Assembly: GCA_964483985.1 (NCBI GenBank)
Contig: CAZADS010000008.1
Location: forward strand, 1 to 64,000
DNA: 64,000 bases
Source of the DNA: CAZADS01 sp964483985
Lineage (GTDB): Bacteria > Pseudomonadota > Alphaproteobacteria > Thalassobaculales > Thalassobaculaceae
Reading direction: 5' to 3'
A program made the translations under genes and the position numbers. The notes under the pieces are model-generated. The model ran no database searches. It saw only the letters and a program-made list of their open reading frames with translations, and had not been told where the DNA came from. Shown here piece after piece: positions 26,145-34,653 of the stretch (position 1 is its first letter; each line of letters begins with the position of its first letter).

Positions 26145-28868
26145 ATGTTCGGCACGTTTGCCAAAGCATTGTTCGGTTCCGAAAATGACCGAGTTCTTAA
26201 ACGCCTACAGTCGCATGTCGAAGCGATAAATGTTCTTGAGCCAGAGCTTGAGAGCCTTAATGACCAGCAGTTAAAAGATAGAACGAACTGGTTTAAGCAT
26301 CGCCTTGAGGATGGTGAATTATTAGATAATCTCATGGTAGAGGCTTTCGCGACGGTTCGTGAGGCAGCTAAACGAACACTTCACCAACGTCATTTTGATG
26401 TTCAACTGCTGGGTGGAATCGTTTTGCATCAAGGAAAAATTGCGGAAATGAAGACAGGGGAAGGTAAAACTCTTGTTGCTACTCTTGCCGTGTATCTGAA
26501 CGCGTTGAGCGGTCGAGGAGTCCACGTTGTCACTGTAAATGATTATCTAGCGCGGCGTGATTCGGATTGGATGGGAAAAATTTACGAATTCCTTGGTCTT
26601 TCGGTTGGTGTGATAGTGCAAGACCTTTCTGATGAGGAACGTCAGGCCGCATACGCGGCAGATGTAACCTATGGAACTAACAATGAATTTGGTTTTGACT
26701 ATCTTCGCGATAATATGAAGTTTCGTTTGGAAGATATGTGCCAAAGAGATTTTAACTTTGCTATTGTCGATGAAGTTGATTCAATCTTGGTTGATGAGGC
26801 CCGAACACCATTAATTATATCGGGACCAGCGGAAGATAGTTCTGAATTGTATCGTGAAATTGATAGTTTAATACCATTATTGGACTCAGCCGATTTTGAG
26901 AAGGATGAGAAGCAACGCACCGTGATGCTTACTGAGGCTGGTACGGAGCGGATTGAGAGATTGCTAGTAGAACGGGGTTTGGTGACCGAAGGAGCTATGT
27001 ACGATACTCAAAATGTTTCGGTGGTTCATCATGTAAACCAAGCTCTAAGAGCACATAAACTTTTCGCAAGAGATGTGGATTATATCGTCAAAAATGACAT
27101 GGTGGTGATTATTGATGAATTCACAGGTCGAGCTATGGAAGGTCGTCGGTATTCGGAGGGCTTGCATCAGGCACTGGAAGCTAGAGAACACGTTACTATT
27201 CAGAGCGAAAATCAGACATTAGCATCTATAACTTTTCAAAATTACTTTAGATTGTTCCCGAAGCTGGCTGGAATGACGGGGACAGCCATGACTGAGGCAT
27301 CTGAGTTTTCCGAAATTTATTCTCTCGATGTTGTTGAAGTCCCATCTAATGTTTCAGTAAATCGTGAAGATCAAGACGATGAAGTTTACAGAACGGAAAA
27401 TGAAAAGTGGTCAGCTATAATCGATCTGATTGAAGATTGCCGAAAAAGGAATCAGCCCAGCCTAGTTGGAACGGTATCAATTGAAAAATCAGAAGTGTTG
27501 TCCACACTTTTGAAACAAAGAAAAATTAAACACCAAGTTTTGAATGCACGATTTCATGAACAAGAGGCCGCTATAATAGCTCAGGCGGGTGTGCCCGGGA
27601 CGGTTACTATAGCCACTAATATGGCCGGCCGTGGTACTGATATTCAACTGGGTGGCCATGCGGATATGCGGGTGCAATTAGAAATTGATGGGTTCAATGC
27701 TCTTAAAGAATCTCAAATCAGGGATGAGGTTGAAAGTAAAAAGGAAAATGTTATTTTATCTGGTGGATTATACGTAATTGGGACTGAACGTCATGAAAGT
27801 AGGCGTATTGATAATCAATTGCGTGGTAGATCAGGCCGACAAGGAGATCCAGGACATTCAAAATTTTTCCTGTCATTGGAAGATGACCTCATGCGCATAT
27901 TCGGCTCTGAGAGAATGGACGGAATGTTGCGAAAACTTGGTCTTGAAGAAGGAGAAGCGATTGTTCATCCATGGATAAATAAGGCGCTGGAAAAAGCTCA
28001 ACAAAAAGTGGAAGAGCGAAATTTTGAAATACGGAAACAGCTTTTAAAGTACGACGACGTGATGAACGATCAGCGCAAAGTCATTTATGATCAGCGCAAG
28101 GATATCATGCGCTCAGAAGAGGTCAGTGCGACTGTAAAAGAAATGAGACATGAAGTAGTTGATGATCTAGTGTCTCGAACTATTCCCGCTGGGACTTATT
28201 CTGAGCAATGGGACGTAGTCGGCCTCAAATTAGAAAGTACCAACATACTTGGTCTTCAAATTCCTGTAGAAGACTGGGTAAAGGAAGAGGGAATAGCTGA
28301 TCAAGAGATTCAGGAGCGTCTAATCGAGGAATCGAATCGGCGGATGGCTGAAAAAGCGGCAAATTTTGGCCCAGAATTGATGAGATTAGCTGAAAAAAGT
28401 TTGCTGTTGCAAATTGTTGATCAGCAGTGGAAAGATCATCTTTTGGCACTTGATCATCTAAGGCAGGGCATTAGCTTGCGGGCTTACGCCCAGCGTGATC
28501 CTTTAAACGAATACAAACGTGAAGCCTTCAATTTATTTGAAAACATGCTTAAGTCACTTCGACAAACAGTGACAGGTGCCCTATCTAATTTAGAAATTCA
28601 GATGGAAGAGGACCAAGACCAATTTGAAACAAATAACTTTGTTGGGACAAGTGCAAAATCTCGTAGAGATGGGCGTGATCCTGGGAGTCTGGCGGGTGAC
28701 TTTCACTCTGAAGGTTCGGAAGCGCAATCTGAGCAAGTGGCTATGGTGAACAATTCAAATTCGGTGTTCAACCAACAAAATCCTGATACTTGGGGCAAAG
28801 TTCCGAGGAATGCCCCCTGTCCTTGTAGTTCTGGGAAAAAATACAAACATTGCCATGGGAAGCTTTAA
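26145..28868 (+). CDS. secA: Preprotein translocase ATPase SecA
   Basis: The motor that drives unfolded preproteins through SecYEG. 907 residues, full length. NBD1 has Walker A in MKTGEGKTLVATL and the DEAD-like VDEVDSILVDEARTPLIISG. The preprotein cross-linking domain, NBD2 (TNMAGRGTDIQLGG, QLRGRSGRQGDPG) and the helical wing follow. The C-terminal zinc tail (PRNAPCPCSSGKKYKHCHG) binds SecB and phospholipid. It has its own promoter and is divergent from the parvulin gene. Confidence 0.98.
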   Translation: MFGTFAKALFGSENDRVLKRLQSHVEAINVLEPELESLNDQQLKDRTNWFKHRLEDGELLDNLMVEAFATVREAAKRTLHQRHFDVQLLGGIVLHQGKIAEMKTGEGKTLVATLAVYLNALSGRGVHVVTVNDYLARRDSDWMGKIYEFLGLSVGVIVQDLSDEERQAAYAADVTYGTNNEFGFDYLRDNMKFRLEDMCQRDFNFAIVDEVDSILVDEARTPLIISGPAEDSSELYREIDSLIPLLDSADFEKDEKQRTVMLTEAGTERIERLLVERGLVTEGAMYDTQNVSVVHHVNQALRAHKLFARDVDYIVKNDMVVIIDEFTGRAMEGRRYSEGLHQALEAREHVTIQSENQTLASITFQNYFRLFPKLAGMTGTAMTEASEFSEIYSLDVVEVPSNVSVNREDQDDEVYRTENEKWSAIIDLIEDCRKRNQPSLVGTVSIEKSEVLSTLLKQRKIKHQVLNARFHEQEAAIIAQAGVPGTVTIATNMAGRGTDIQLGGHADMRVQLEIDGFNALKESQIRDEVESKKENVILSGGLYVIGTERHESRRIDNQLRGRSGRQGDPGHSKFFLSLEDDLMRIFGSERMDGMLRKLGLEEGEAIVHPWINKALEKAQQKVEERNFEIRKQLLKYDDVMNDQRKVIYDQRKDIMRSEEVSATVKEMRHEVVDDLVSRTIPAGTYSEQWDVVGLKLESTNILGLQIPVEDWVKEEGIADQEIQERLIEESNRRMAEKAANFGPELMRLAEKSLLLQIVDQQWKDHLLALDHLRQGISLRAYAQRDPLNEYKREAFNLFENMLKSLRQTVTGALSNLEIQMEEDQDQFETNNFVGTSAKSRRDGRDPGSLAGDFHSEGSEAQSEQVAMVNNSNSVFNQQNPDTWGKVPRNAPCPCSSGKKYKHCHGKL

Positions 28869-28900
28869 GAAAGCATTCTAAAACATGGTGTGTCTCATAT

Positions 28901-30175
28901 TCAACGGCTCACAGGAATTAGATCGAACGCTAGTGTGATCCTATCTTCTTCAGCCTCAAAAGGAACGGTATAATGGAAGAGTGATGATGGAAATATGCAG
29001 ATATCCCCGCTACTAACCTCAAGTATAGTTTCGGGGTAGCTCTGATCACCGGTAGGATAGCCCGCTCCATGTAAAGAAAAGACGATATTTCCAGAATTCG
29101 AATGTGACTTTTTAGGTATGTTTAAATACAGAGAACCGCTGACCCATCCTTCTTTATGAATATGGGGTTTGAGGCTACCGCCGCTTTTAATTGTTACTGT
29201 CCAACCGTTGAGTTCAAAATCAGATGGCCATTTTTGAATAAAAGGTTCAATGCTAAAAGCAAATTGTTTTTTGTATAAAAAGATGTGTTGGCGAACAATT
29301 TTTTCTATCTCACCAATTTCTGTTAGTGTGGAATGGAAAACATTTTCTGAAGATTGTTTTCCATTGATTAGCAGAGGCTGATTTCTTAAATTGGAATTGT
29401 TATCGCTAACCGAATTAAAAATCTTGGCAATCCAATTTTTATTGGAACCATTTTCTTGGATCACAGACGAATGATAAATATGATTCAGGGGGTCTGAGCA
29501 GAAGAGATTTGCGAACGGTTCTTGGAATCGTATTGACGCATGTTTTCCTAGACACCCAACTAACGGGTTAATCGTGTTTTTGTCAGCTAATTGGTGGTAT
29601 GCTTCGACGAAATCGGGTTTTTGATTTAAATAGTAAAGGCATTCTAACTGGTGAGATTTACTAAGACCGAAATTCGTCATTGCAAAGTATTGCGCGGCGT
29701 CTTCGAAACGTCTTAATTTTCTGTATGTGTTAGCTAGGTTAAAAATCGCTTTGGGATTATATTTATCTATTAATAAAAGTCGCGTGAAACATTTCAGGGC
29801 TTGCTGAAAATCACCAGAATCCAGATAGACTAGGCCAAGCCCTTTTATACTTTCAAATAAAAGAGGTTCAATTTGGATCGCTCTTTTGAAATATAAAGTT
29901 GCATTTTGAAGGTGGCCTAAAGAATGCAAAGTGTTGCCTAGGTTGTTCAACCATATTGGATTATCTGGTTTTTGGCTTAGCAACCATTCCAAGATTCTTT
30001 TTGATTCATTTACATTACCTAACTGCTGATGCGCCAGTGCAAGCAGATTCCAGGCAGTACCGTTCTTTTCGTGCCGTGATAAAAAATCCTTTGCATACAG
30101 TATCACTTCCTCAAATTTACCGCTGTGGTATAAGGAAATTAATTGCTCCAGGTAATTATTTTCTGTTGAGTCCAA
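28901..30175 (-). CDS. TPR protein fused to a 2OG-Fe(II) oxygenase-type domain
   Basis: 424 residues. Residues about 10-195 are five or so TPR helices (WLNNLGNTLHSLGHLQNATLYFKRAIQIEP, KAIFNLANTYRKLRRFEDAAQYF). The C-terminal 100 residues match the putative 2OG-Fe(II) oxygenase group: an HIHKEGWVSGSLYL iron-ligand segment, NIVFSLHGAGYP, and a distal FPSSLFHYTVPF with Arg in RITLAFDL. It probably hydroxylates a protein or small molecule, with TPRs binding the partner (inference). It converges on secA with 32 bases between. Confidence 0.75.
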   Translation of the reverse strand: MDSTENNYLEQLISLYHSGKFEEVILYAKDFLSRHEKNGTAWNLLALAHQQLGNVNESKRILEWLLSQKPDNPIWLNNLGNTLHSLGHLQNATLYFKRAIQIEPLLFESIKGLGLVYLDSGDFQQALKCFTRLLLIDKYNPKAIFNLANTYRKLRRFEDAAQYFAMTNFGLSKSHQLECLYYLNQKPDFVEAYHQLADKNTINPLVGCLGKHASIRFQEPFANLFCSDPLNHIYHSSVIQENGSNKNWIAKIFNSVSDNNSNLRNQPLLINGKQSSENVFHSTLTEIGEIEKIVRQHIFLYKKQFAFSIEPFIQKWPSDFELNGWTVTIKSGGSLKPHIHKEGWVSGSLYLNIPKKSHSNSGNIVFSLHGAGYPTGDQSYPETILEVSSGDICIFPSSLFHYTVPFEAEEDRITLAFDLIPVSR

Positions 30176-30364
30176 TTTAATCGCCAGATGAAATTTATAT
30201 GATTAAATTTTGAATTACAAAATACAAGGATCCATAATCACAAAAAATTTGTCTAAAATACACTAACTTGTCATACTAAAAACCAGTATAAGTGTCATAA
30301 AAAAACGTGGTTTGAAAAAAAACTACTGATTTAATGAACCGAATGATGCCATTAGGAGACTAAA

Positions 30365-30790
30365 ATGAATATGGATGCCCCTAAACAAAATAAAGTACCA
30401 GAGGCGGCGGGAAGTGAATTCGCCGTTTCTTTTGCCTCTGATCCTAAATTTGCTCCAGGACGTCGAGATTGGATGAAATATAGAGAGCTTGGTGTAACAG
30501 AGGCGAGTAACGGCCGTATTCGAGCCCAGATTACGTCTTCTTCGAAGTCCCTTTCTGAACCTACTGGTTGGCATATACATCTTTGTGAGGGCCAATTCGT
30601 TTATATATTGAATGGCTGGGTGGATTTGGAGTTTGCAGGAGGAAAAATCATACGCATTGGTGAGGGTGACTCCATGTATATCCCAGGAGGTACGCCACAC
30701 AATGAAATCGCAACTTCTGACTCCTTTGAGCTTGTGGAGGTATCAGTGCCGGCAGATATGGGTACTGAATCTTGTAACGCACCAGGCTAA
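30365..30790 (+). CDS. Cupin domain protein
   Basis: 141 residues forming one cupin barrel: GWHIHLCEGQFVYILNGWVDLEF is motif 1 with His-x-His and a later Gln/Glu-like ligand, and IGEGDSMYIPGGTPHNEIATSDSFELVEV is motif 2 with the third His. It binds a metal and could be a small dioxygenase or isomerase, or a sensing domain. AGGAG lies seven bases before the ATG. It sits just upstream of the homogentisate-dioxygenase-like gene, another cupin-fold protein. Confidence 0.8.
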   Translation: MNMDAPKQNKVPEAAGSEFAVSFASDPKFAPGRRDWMKYRELGVTEASNGRIRAQITSSSKSLSEPTGWHIHLCEGQFVYILNGWVDLEFAGGKIIRIGEGDSMYIPGGTPHNEIATSDSFELVEVSVPADMGTESCNAPG

Positions 30791-30809
30791 CTTCAGATTG
30801 CGTTCTGAG

Positions 30810-30839
30810 TTCCTGGAGGCAATCATAGGCTTCCAGGAA
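30810..30839 (+). terminator. 11-bp hairpin just after the cupin gene
   Basis: The arms TTCCTGGAGGC and GCTTCCAGGAA pair with one G-U around an 8-base loop, 20 bases past the cupin stop codon. No T-run follows, so it would be a weak intrinsic terminator or an RNA-stabilising 3' end. Confidence 0.4.
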
Positions 30840-31032
30840 TGAATGCGTATAACATACATTGTAAAAAGCTTTATTTGAGTGGTAAAATTGGAAAATTAAC
30901 TCCGATTTTTAGGTTTCATTCCAGTCAGCGTGTATCACTGATCTTTCTCGTTTAGGTGACTAATATGGACGCCCTCCGAGGATTATTTTCCTAACTGGTC
31001 GTATATCTCGAAAGTTCGATGGGTTTTGAAAC

Positions 31033-32175
31033 ATGAAAACGTTTATTGGCATCTCGAAGATTGAAGGTAAAGCTTCTCGGCAGGCTCATGCAGATTTACC
31101 TAGCGGAACGTATGAACGTGAGATGAGCAAGGAAGGGTTTTTTGGTCCGGCAGCTCAATTTTATCATAAACGTCCCCCTACTAATTGGATCAATTGGGAT
31201 GGCCCGTTACGTCCAAGGGCATTTGATCTAAATAAACTCCAAACAAGATATAATTCTCCCTGTGACGCTACTGAGATTTTATTCAATCTTCATTGCAGAG
31301 TTAGCATGTGGCGGACCTATGGGAGTATGGATCATTTATTTCGAAACGCGGACGGTGATCAGTTACTGTTTATTCACAAAGGGAATGGCGAATTATTTTG
31401 CGATTTTGGTAGGCTAAAAATCCGTTCTGGGGATTACATTATGCTACCTCGCGGTACAATGTGGCGTAGTTGTTTTACAGGAGAAGCTGATATACTGATG
31501 ATGGAAGCGAGTAATTCAAGCTTTAAACTTCCAGATAAGGGATTAGTAGGGAATCATGCGTTGTTTGATCCTGCTATGCTAGACACTCCCGTAATAGATG
31601 ACATTTTTTTAAAGCAACAAACCGCTGAAGATAGTGAGGAGTTTTGGAACATTAAAATAAAAAAAAGAAACGAAATTTCTATCGTGACGTATCCATATAA
31701 TCCTTTAGACGTGGTGGGCTGGCATGGCGATCTGATGGCTGTTTCAATTAATATAGGACACTTTAGGCCATTAAGTAGTCACAGATACCATCTTCCCCCG
31801 TCCGCTCATACAACGTTCCAAAGTGACAGGTTCGTTATTTGCACATTTTGCCCTCGTCCTTTTGAAAAGGATTCAGACACGCTAAAAATTCCTTTTTTTC
31901 ATAATAACGACGACTACGATGAGGTTCTTTTTTATCATCGTGGAAATTTTTTGAGTAGGGACAATATAGATAGTGGAATGCTAACTTTTCATCCTAGTGG
32001 TTTTACGCATGGCCCACACCCGAAGGCACAACGCAATATGTTTGAAGCACCGTCTTCAAAAATTGACGAATATGCGATCATGATTGATACGAGAGATCCG
32101 TTGGAAGTAGGAAAACTGCCCCACGGTGTGGAAAATGAGGATTATGTTAGGTCTTGGGGTAGTACAGAAAAGTAA
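31033..32175 (+). CDS. Homogentisate 1,2-dioxygenase-like protein
   Basis: 380 residues, shorter than the classical ~430-450. The opening (FFGPAAQFYHKRPPTNWINWDGPLRPRAF) and ending fit the homogentisate dioxygenase family of Fe(II) ring-cleaving enzymes. The three iron ligands appear conserved: His290 and Glu297 in FFHNNDDYDEVLFYHRG and His326 in GFTHGPHP. No tyrosine-degradation partner (fumarylacetoacetase, HPPD) is adjacent. It could therefore cleave a different gentisate- or homogentisate-like ring. The ribosome site is weak. Confidence 0.8.
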   Translation: MKTFIGISKIEGKASRQAHADLPSGTYEREMSKEGFFGPAAQFYHKRPPTNWINWDGPLRPRAFDLNKLQTRYNSPCDATEILFNLHCRVSMWRTYGSMDHLFRNADGDQLLFIHKGNGELFCDFGRLKIRSGDYIMLPRGTMWRSCFTGEADILMMEASNSSFKLPDKGLVGNHALFDPAMLDTPVIDDIFLKQQTAEDSEEFWNIKIKKRNEISIVTYPYNPLDVVGWHGDLMAVSINIGHFRPLSSHRYHLPPSAHTTFQSDRFVICTFCPRPFEKDSDTLKIPFFHNNDDYDEVLFYHRGNFLSRDNIDSGMLTFHPSGFTHGPHPKAQRNMFEAPSSKIDEYAIMIDTRDPLEVGKLPHGVENEDYVRSWGSTEK

Positions 32176-32449
32176 CTTGATTTTCCCCATCGTTTTGATC
32201 AACATTGCTTAAAAGACAGGGTGTGCCCATTAGTTGCAGAGGGCTAACTGGAAATTCTCAGAGTAGGCATTTTGTTATTTTCTAATTCTTGAACTGAATG
32301 AGATGTAAAATTTAGCCAGCATGAGGGTAATTAGCTGAGCTGGAACGGAGTAATCTTTATATTTTATATTACATTTGTATTAAGCTCTGGGAAGGGCTCA
32401 GTTTGTGACTGATAGAAAGGCATGAAGAAGCTTTCATAATCAGTTGTGT

Positions 32450-32950
32450 TCAATGGAGACCCTTTGTCGGTATGTTTTTAGTATTTAACAATTCGTGTGC
32501 AGCAATTTGATGATGGTGGTGAACACTATCAAGATAGCAGCGAGCTTGATGCACATCTCGAATAGGGCTGCCGTCGTCTAGTAGTTCTAGTACGCAGGTT
32601 GTGCCAATATTAGCAAGACTATCGTACTCTTCGGGAGTTAAATTAGGTATATGAAGTAAGAAATTGTCCGCGAAAGTTTCGGAAAATCGCCTAATTGCTC
32701 GCTTTCGTAATTCCCACGGAATAGTCTTTAAATGTTCCGCCCATTCTTTAACGGCAAGTTGTATTTCTCTGGGCAACTGGTTCGTTAAAGTAAAAATAGG
32801 CTTGGTTAAATTTTGATTTGCGGGGGCAGGAAATTTATCAATACTAGAAAACCGTGTGGCAAAGGAATGTGTTTTTTGGAAAGAAAATTGAGACTGCCGC
32901 ATTCGTTCTATGTTCGCCTTTTTAGATGGGTGGACTTCGAAGTCAGCCAT
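32450..32950 (-). CDS. Hypothetical protein with His-rich C-terminus
   Basis: About 166 residues, no family recognised. I start at the ATG 32950 because CAGGAGAG lies just upstream. A frame-extending upstream ATG at 33013 has no such site. The first 60 residues are polar and basic. Residues about 65-150 look helical (REIQLAVKEWAEHLKTIPWELRKRAIRRF). VHHHHQIAAHELL near the end has five His within ten residues and may bind metal. No signal peptide or membrane span. It stands alone, flanked by long non-coding stretches. Confidence 0.6.
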   Translation of the reverse strand: MADFEVHPSKKANIERMRQSQFSFQKTHSFATRFSSIDKFPAPANQNLTKPIFTLTNQLPREIQLAVKEWAEHLKTIPWELRKRAIRRFSETFADNFLLHIPNLTPEEYDSLANIGTTCVLELLDDGSPIRDVHQARCYLDSVHHHHQIAAHELLNTKNIPTKGLH

Positions 32951-33450
32951 TTTTCTCTCCTGTGAGGGCGGGTGTTCGGAATTTATGAGTAAGTTATGCA
33001 ATCTCGATGCCAAAAACCCCTAACTTTTGGAGAATGCACAAAATCACGCCAAACTTTTTAAAAGGGTCTGGAAATCAAGGACAAGTTGATCGAAATGATG
33101 GGTAAGTTTTGGATGGCTGGGGAAAAATATTTTTTGGTTAGTGGTAAACCGTTCGAATAATTTAAAGCCGAGTTTTAGCGTATGTTATAATAGAAGAAAA
33201 AACTATGGACTGATTAATGAGTATAGAGTTAAGTCGCGGCTCTATCCTTCTACTTGTAAGATCAATTTAGTAAATCTTCTTAAGCGTTCTCTTTGCTATA
33301 TATGCGGATGTTTAAATCAGCACCTCACAGTGATGATCTGCAACAGTTTATCGCTTAAGCGAAGAAAAATTTGTCTTAATAAAACGGGTTCAGCATTTAG
33401 ACACGCTATAATTAACAAAAAGAATTGTAATTCGAAAAAGGAAACAATAG
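32951..33450. other. 500-bp stretch upstream of serC with short palindromes, no gene seen
   Basis: Open frames here are AT-biased and lack homology. Two TATAAT boxes (33186-33191 and 33407-33412) are candidate -10 elements without convincing -35 partners. A 12-bp palindrome lies at 33351-33362. CTTAAGCG at about 33279 can also pair with the CGCTTAAG inside that palindrome, which would allow an alternative long-range stem in a serC leader RNA. Confidence 0.4.
33351..33362. repeat. Perfect 12-bp palindrome in the serC leader
   Basis: TCGCTTAAGCGA equals its reverse complement, about 90 bases before the serC start. Its half (CTTAAGCG) recurs near 33279, giving two mutually exclusive pairings. 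It could be an operator or an RNA switch; neither is shown. Confidence 0.4.
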
Positions 33451-34644
33451 ATGAAGCCTTCTGTGTTACCTGGAGTCCCGATGTTTTCTTCAGGGCCCAG
33501 TGCAAAGCGGCCCGGCTGGGATGCAAGCGCCTTGAAAGATGCTGCTATTGGTCGATCTCATCGTTCAGAACTTGGTAAACAAAAACTTCAAGACGTAATT
33601 ACGCGAACGGCTTCTTTGTTAGGGTTACCAGAAGGATGGCGAATTGCAATTGTACCTGGATCCGATACGGGTGCATTTGAAATGGCTATGTGGTCGTTGC
33701 TGGGGAAAATAGGGGTTGATATATTAGTTTGGGAAAGTTTTGGTAAGGGGTGGGCCACTGATGTGTGCACCCAATTAAAGTTAAAAGACGTACGGGTCTT
33801 GGAGGCTGAATATGGAGATATACCCAGATTGGAGGATGTCGACTTTTCTCGTGACGTGATCTTTACATGGAATGGTACTACGTCAGGGGCTTGCTTGCCG
33901 GGGGGAGATTGGATAGCTCCAGACCGAGAAGGTTTAACACTATGTGACGCAACGAGTGCGGTTTTTGCACAAGATTTGGCATGGGAAAAGTTGGATGTAG
34001 CTACATTTTCTTGGCAAAAAGTTTTGGGAGGTGAAGCAGGTCACGGCATGATTGTTTTGGGTCCTCGCGCCATCGACAGATTGGAAAATCACACACCTTT
34101 ATGGCCAATCCCAAAAGTATTCCGACTTACATCTAACGGTAAATTCAATGGAGGTTTGTTTAAAGGGGAAACTATAAATACACCATCTATGCTTTGTGTT
34201 GAAGATGTGATCGACGCTTTAAAATGGGCCGAATCCATAGGGGGACTAAAAGGGTTGCGTGCACGTGCTGACGCCAATCTTGGCGCCATTACGCATTGGA
34301 TCAAAAATAGCAATTGGGCGGCCTTTCTGGTGGAGGATCCATTGATCCGTTCTAATACATCTATTTGCATAAAAATAGTGGATCCTTGGTTTACTGCTTT
34401 GGAAAAAAATATACAGACGGCCATACCAAAACGGTTAAACGAAATATTGCAGGTAGAAGGAGCGGCATTTGATATCAATAGTCATCGAGACGCACCATCA
34501 GGCCTAAGGATTTGGGGTGGCTCCACTATTGAAACTTCTGATGTTAAAGCCTTATTGCCTTGGTTAGACTGGGGCTACATGACAATTAAAACTTATTTTC
34601 TGGAATCGAACCGCTTGCCAGAAATAAATTTGCGATGTGAGTAG
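33451..34644 (+). CDS. serC: Phosphoserine transaminase
   Basis: PLP enzyme converting 3-phosphohydroxypyruvate to phosphoserine. 397 residues of the alphaproteobacterial type: PGVPMFSSGPSAKRPGW at the start, VPGSDTGAFEMAMW for phosphate/PLP binding, and the Schiff-base Lys in ATFSWQKVLGGEAGHG. serA starts 9 bases after its stop, so the two consecutive serine-pathway enzymes are co-transcribed. Confidence 0.95.
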   Translation: MKPSVLPGVPMFSSGPSAKRPGWDASALKDAAIGRSHRSELGKQKLQDVITRTASLLGLPEGWRIAIVPGSDTGAFEMAMWSLLGKIGVDILVWESFGKGWATDVCTQLKLKDVRVLEAEYGDIPRLEDVDFSRDVIFTWNGTTSGACLPGGDWIAPDREGLTLCDATSAVFAQDLAWEKLDVATFSWQKVLGGEAGHGMIVLGPRAIDRLENHTPLWPIPKVFRLTSNGKFNGGLFKGETINTPSMLCVEDVIDALKWAESIGGLKGLRARADANLGAITHWIKNSNWAAFLVEDPLIRSNTSICIKIVDPWFTALEKNIQTAIPKRLNEILQVEGAAFDINSHRDAPSGLRIWGGSTIETSDVKALLPWLDWGYMTIKTYFLESNRLPEINLRCE

Positions 34645-34653
34645 GAAGGCGTA

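Noticed and set aside
33141..33578. 145-codon ORF overlapping the serC start
   Set aside because: Starts in non-coding sequence, overlaps conserved SerC codons in another frame, Cys/Arg/Lys-rich with no domain.
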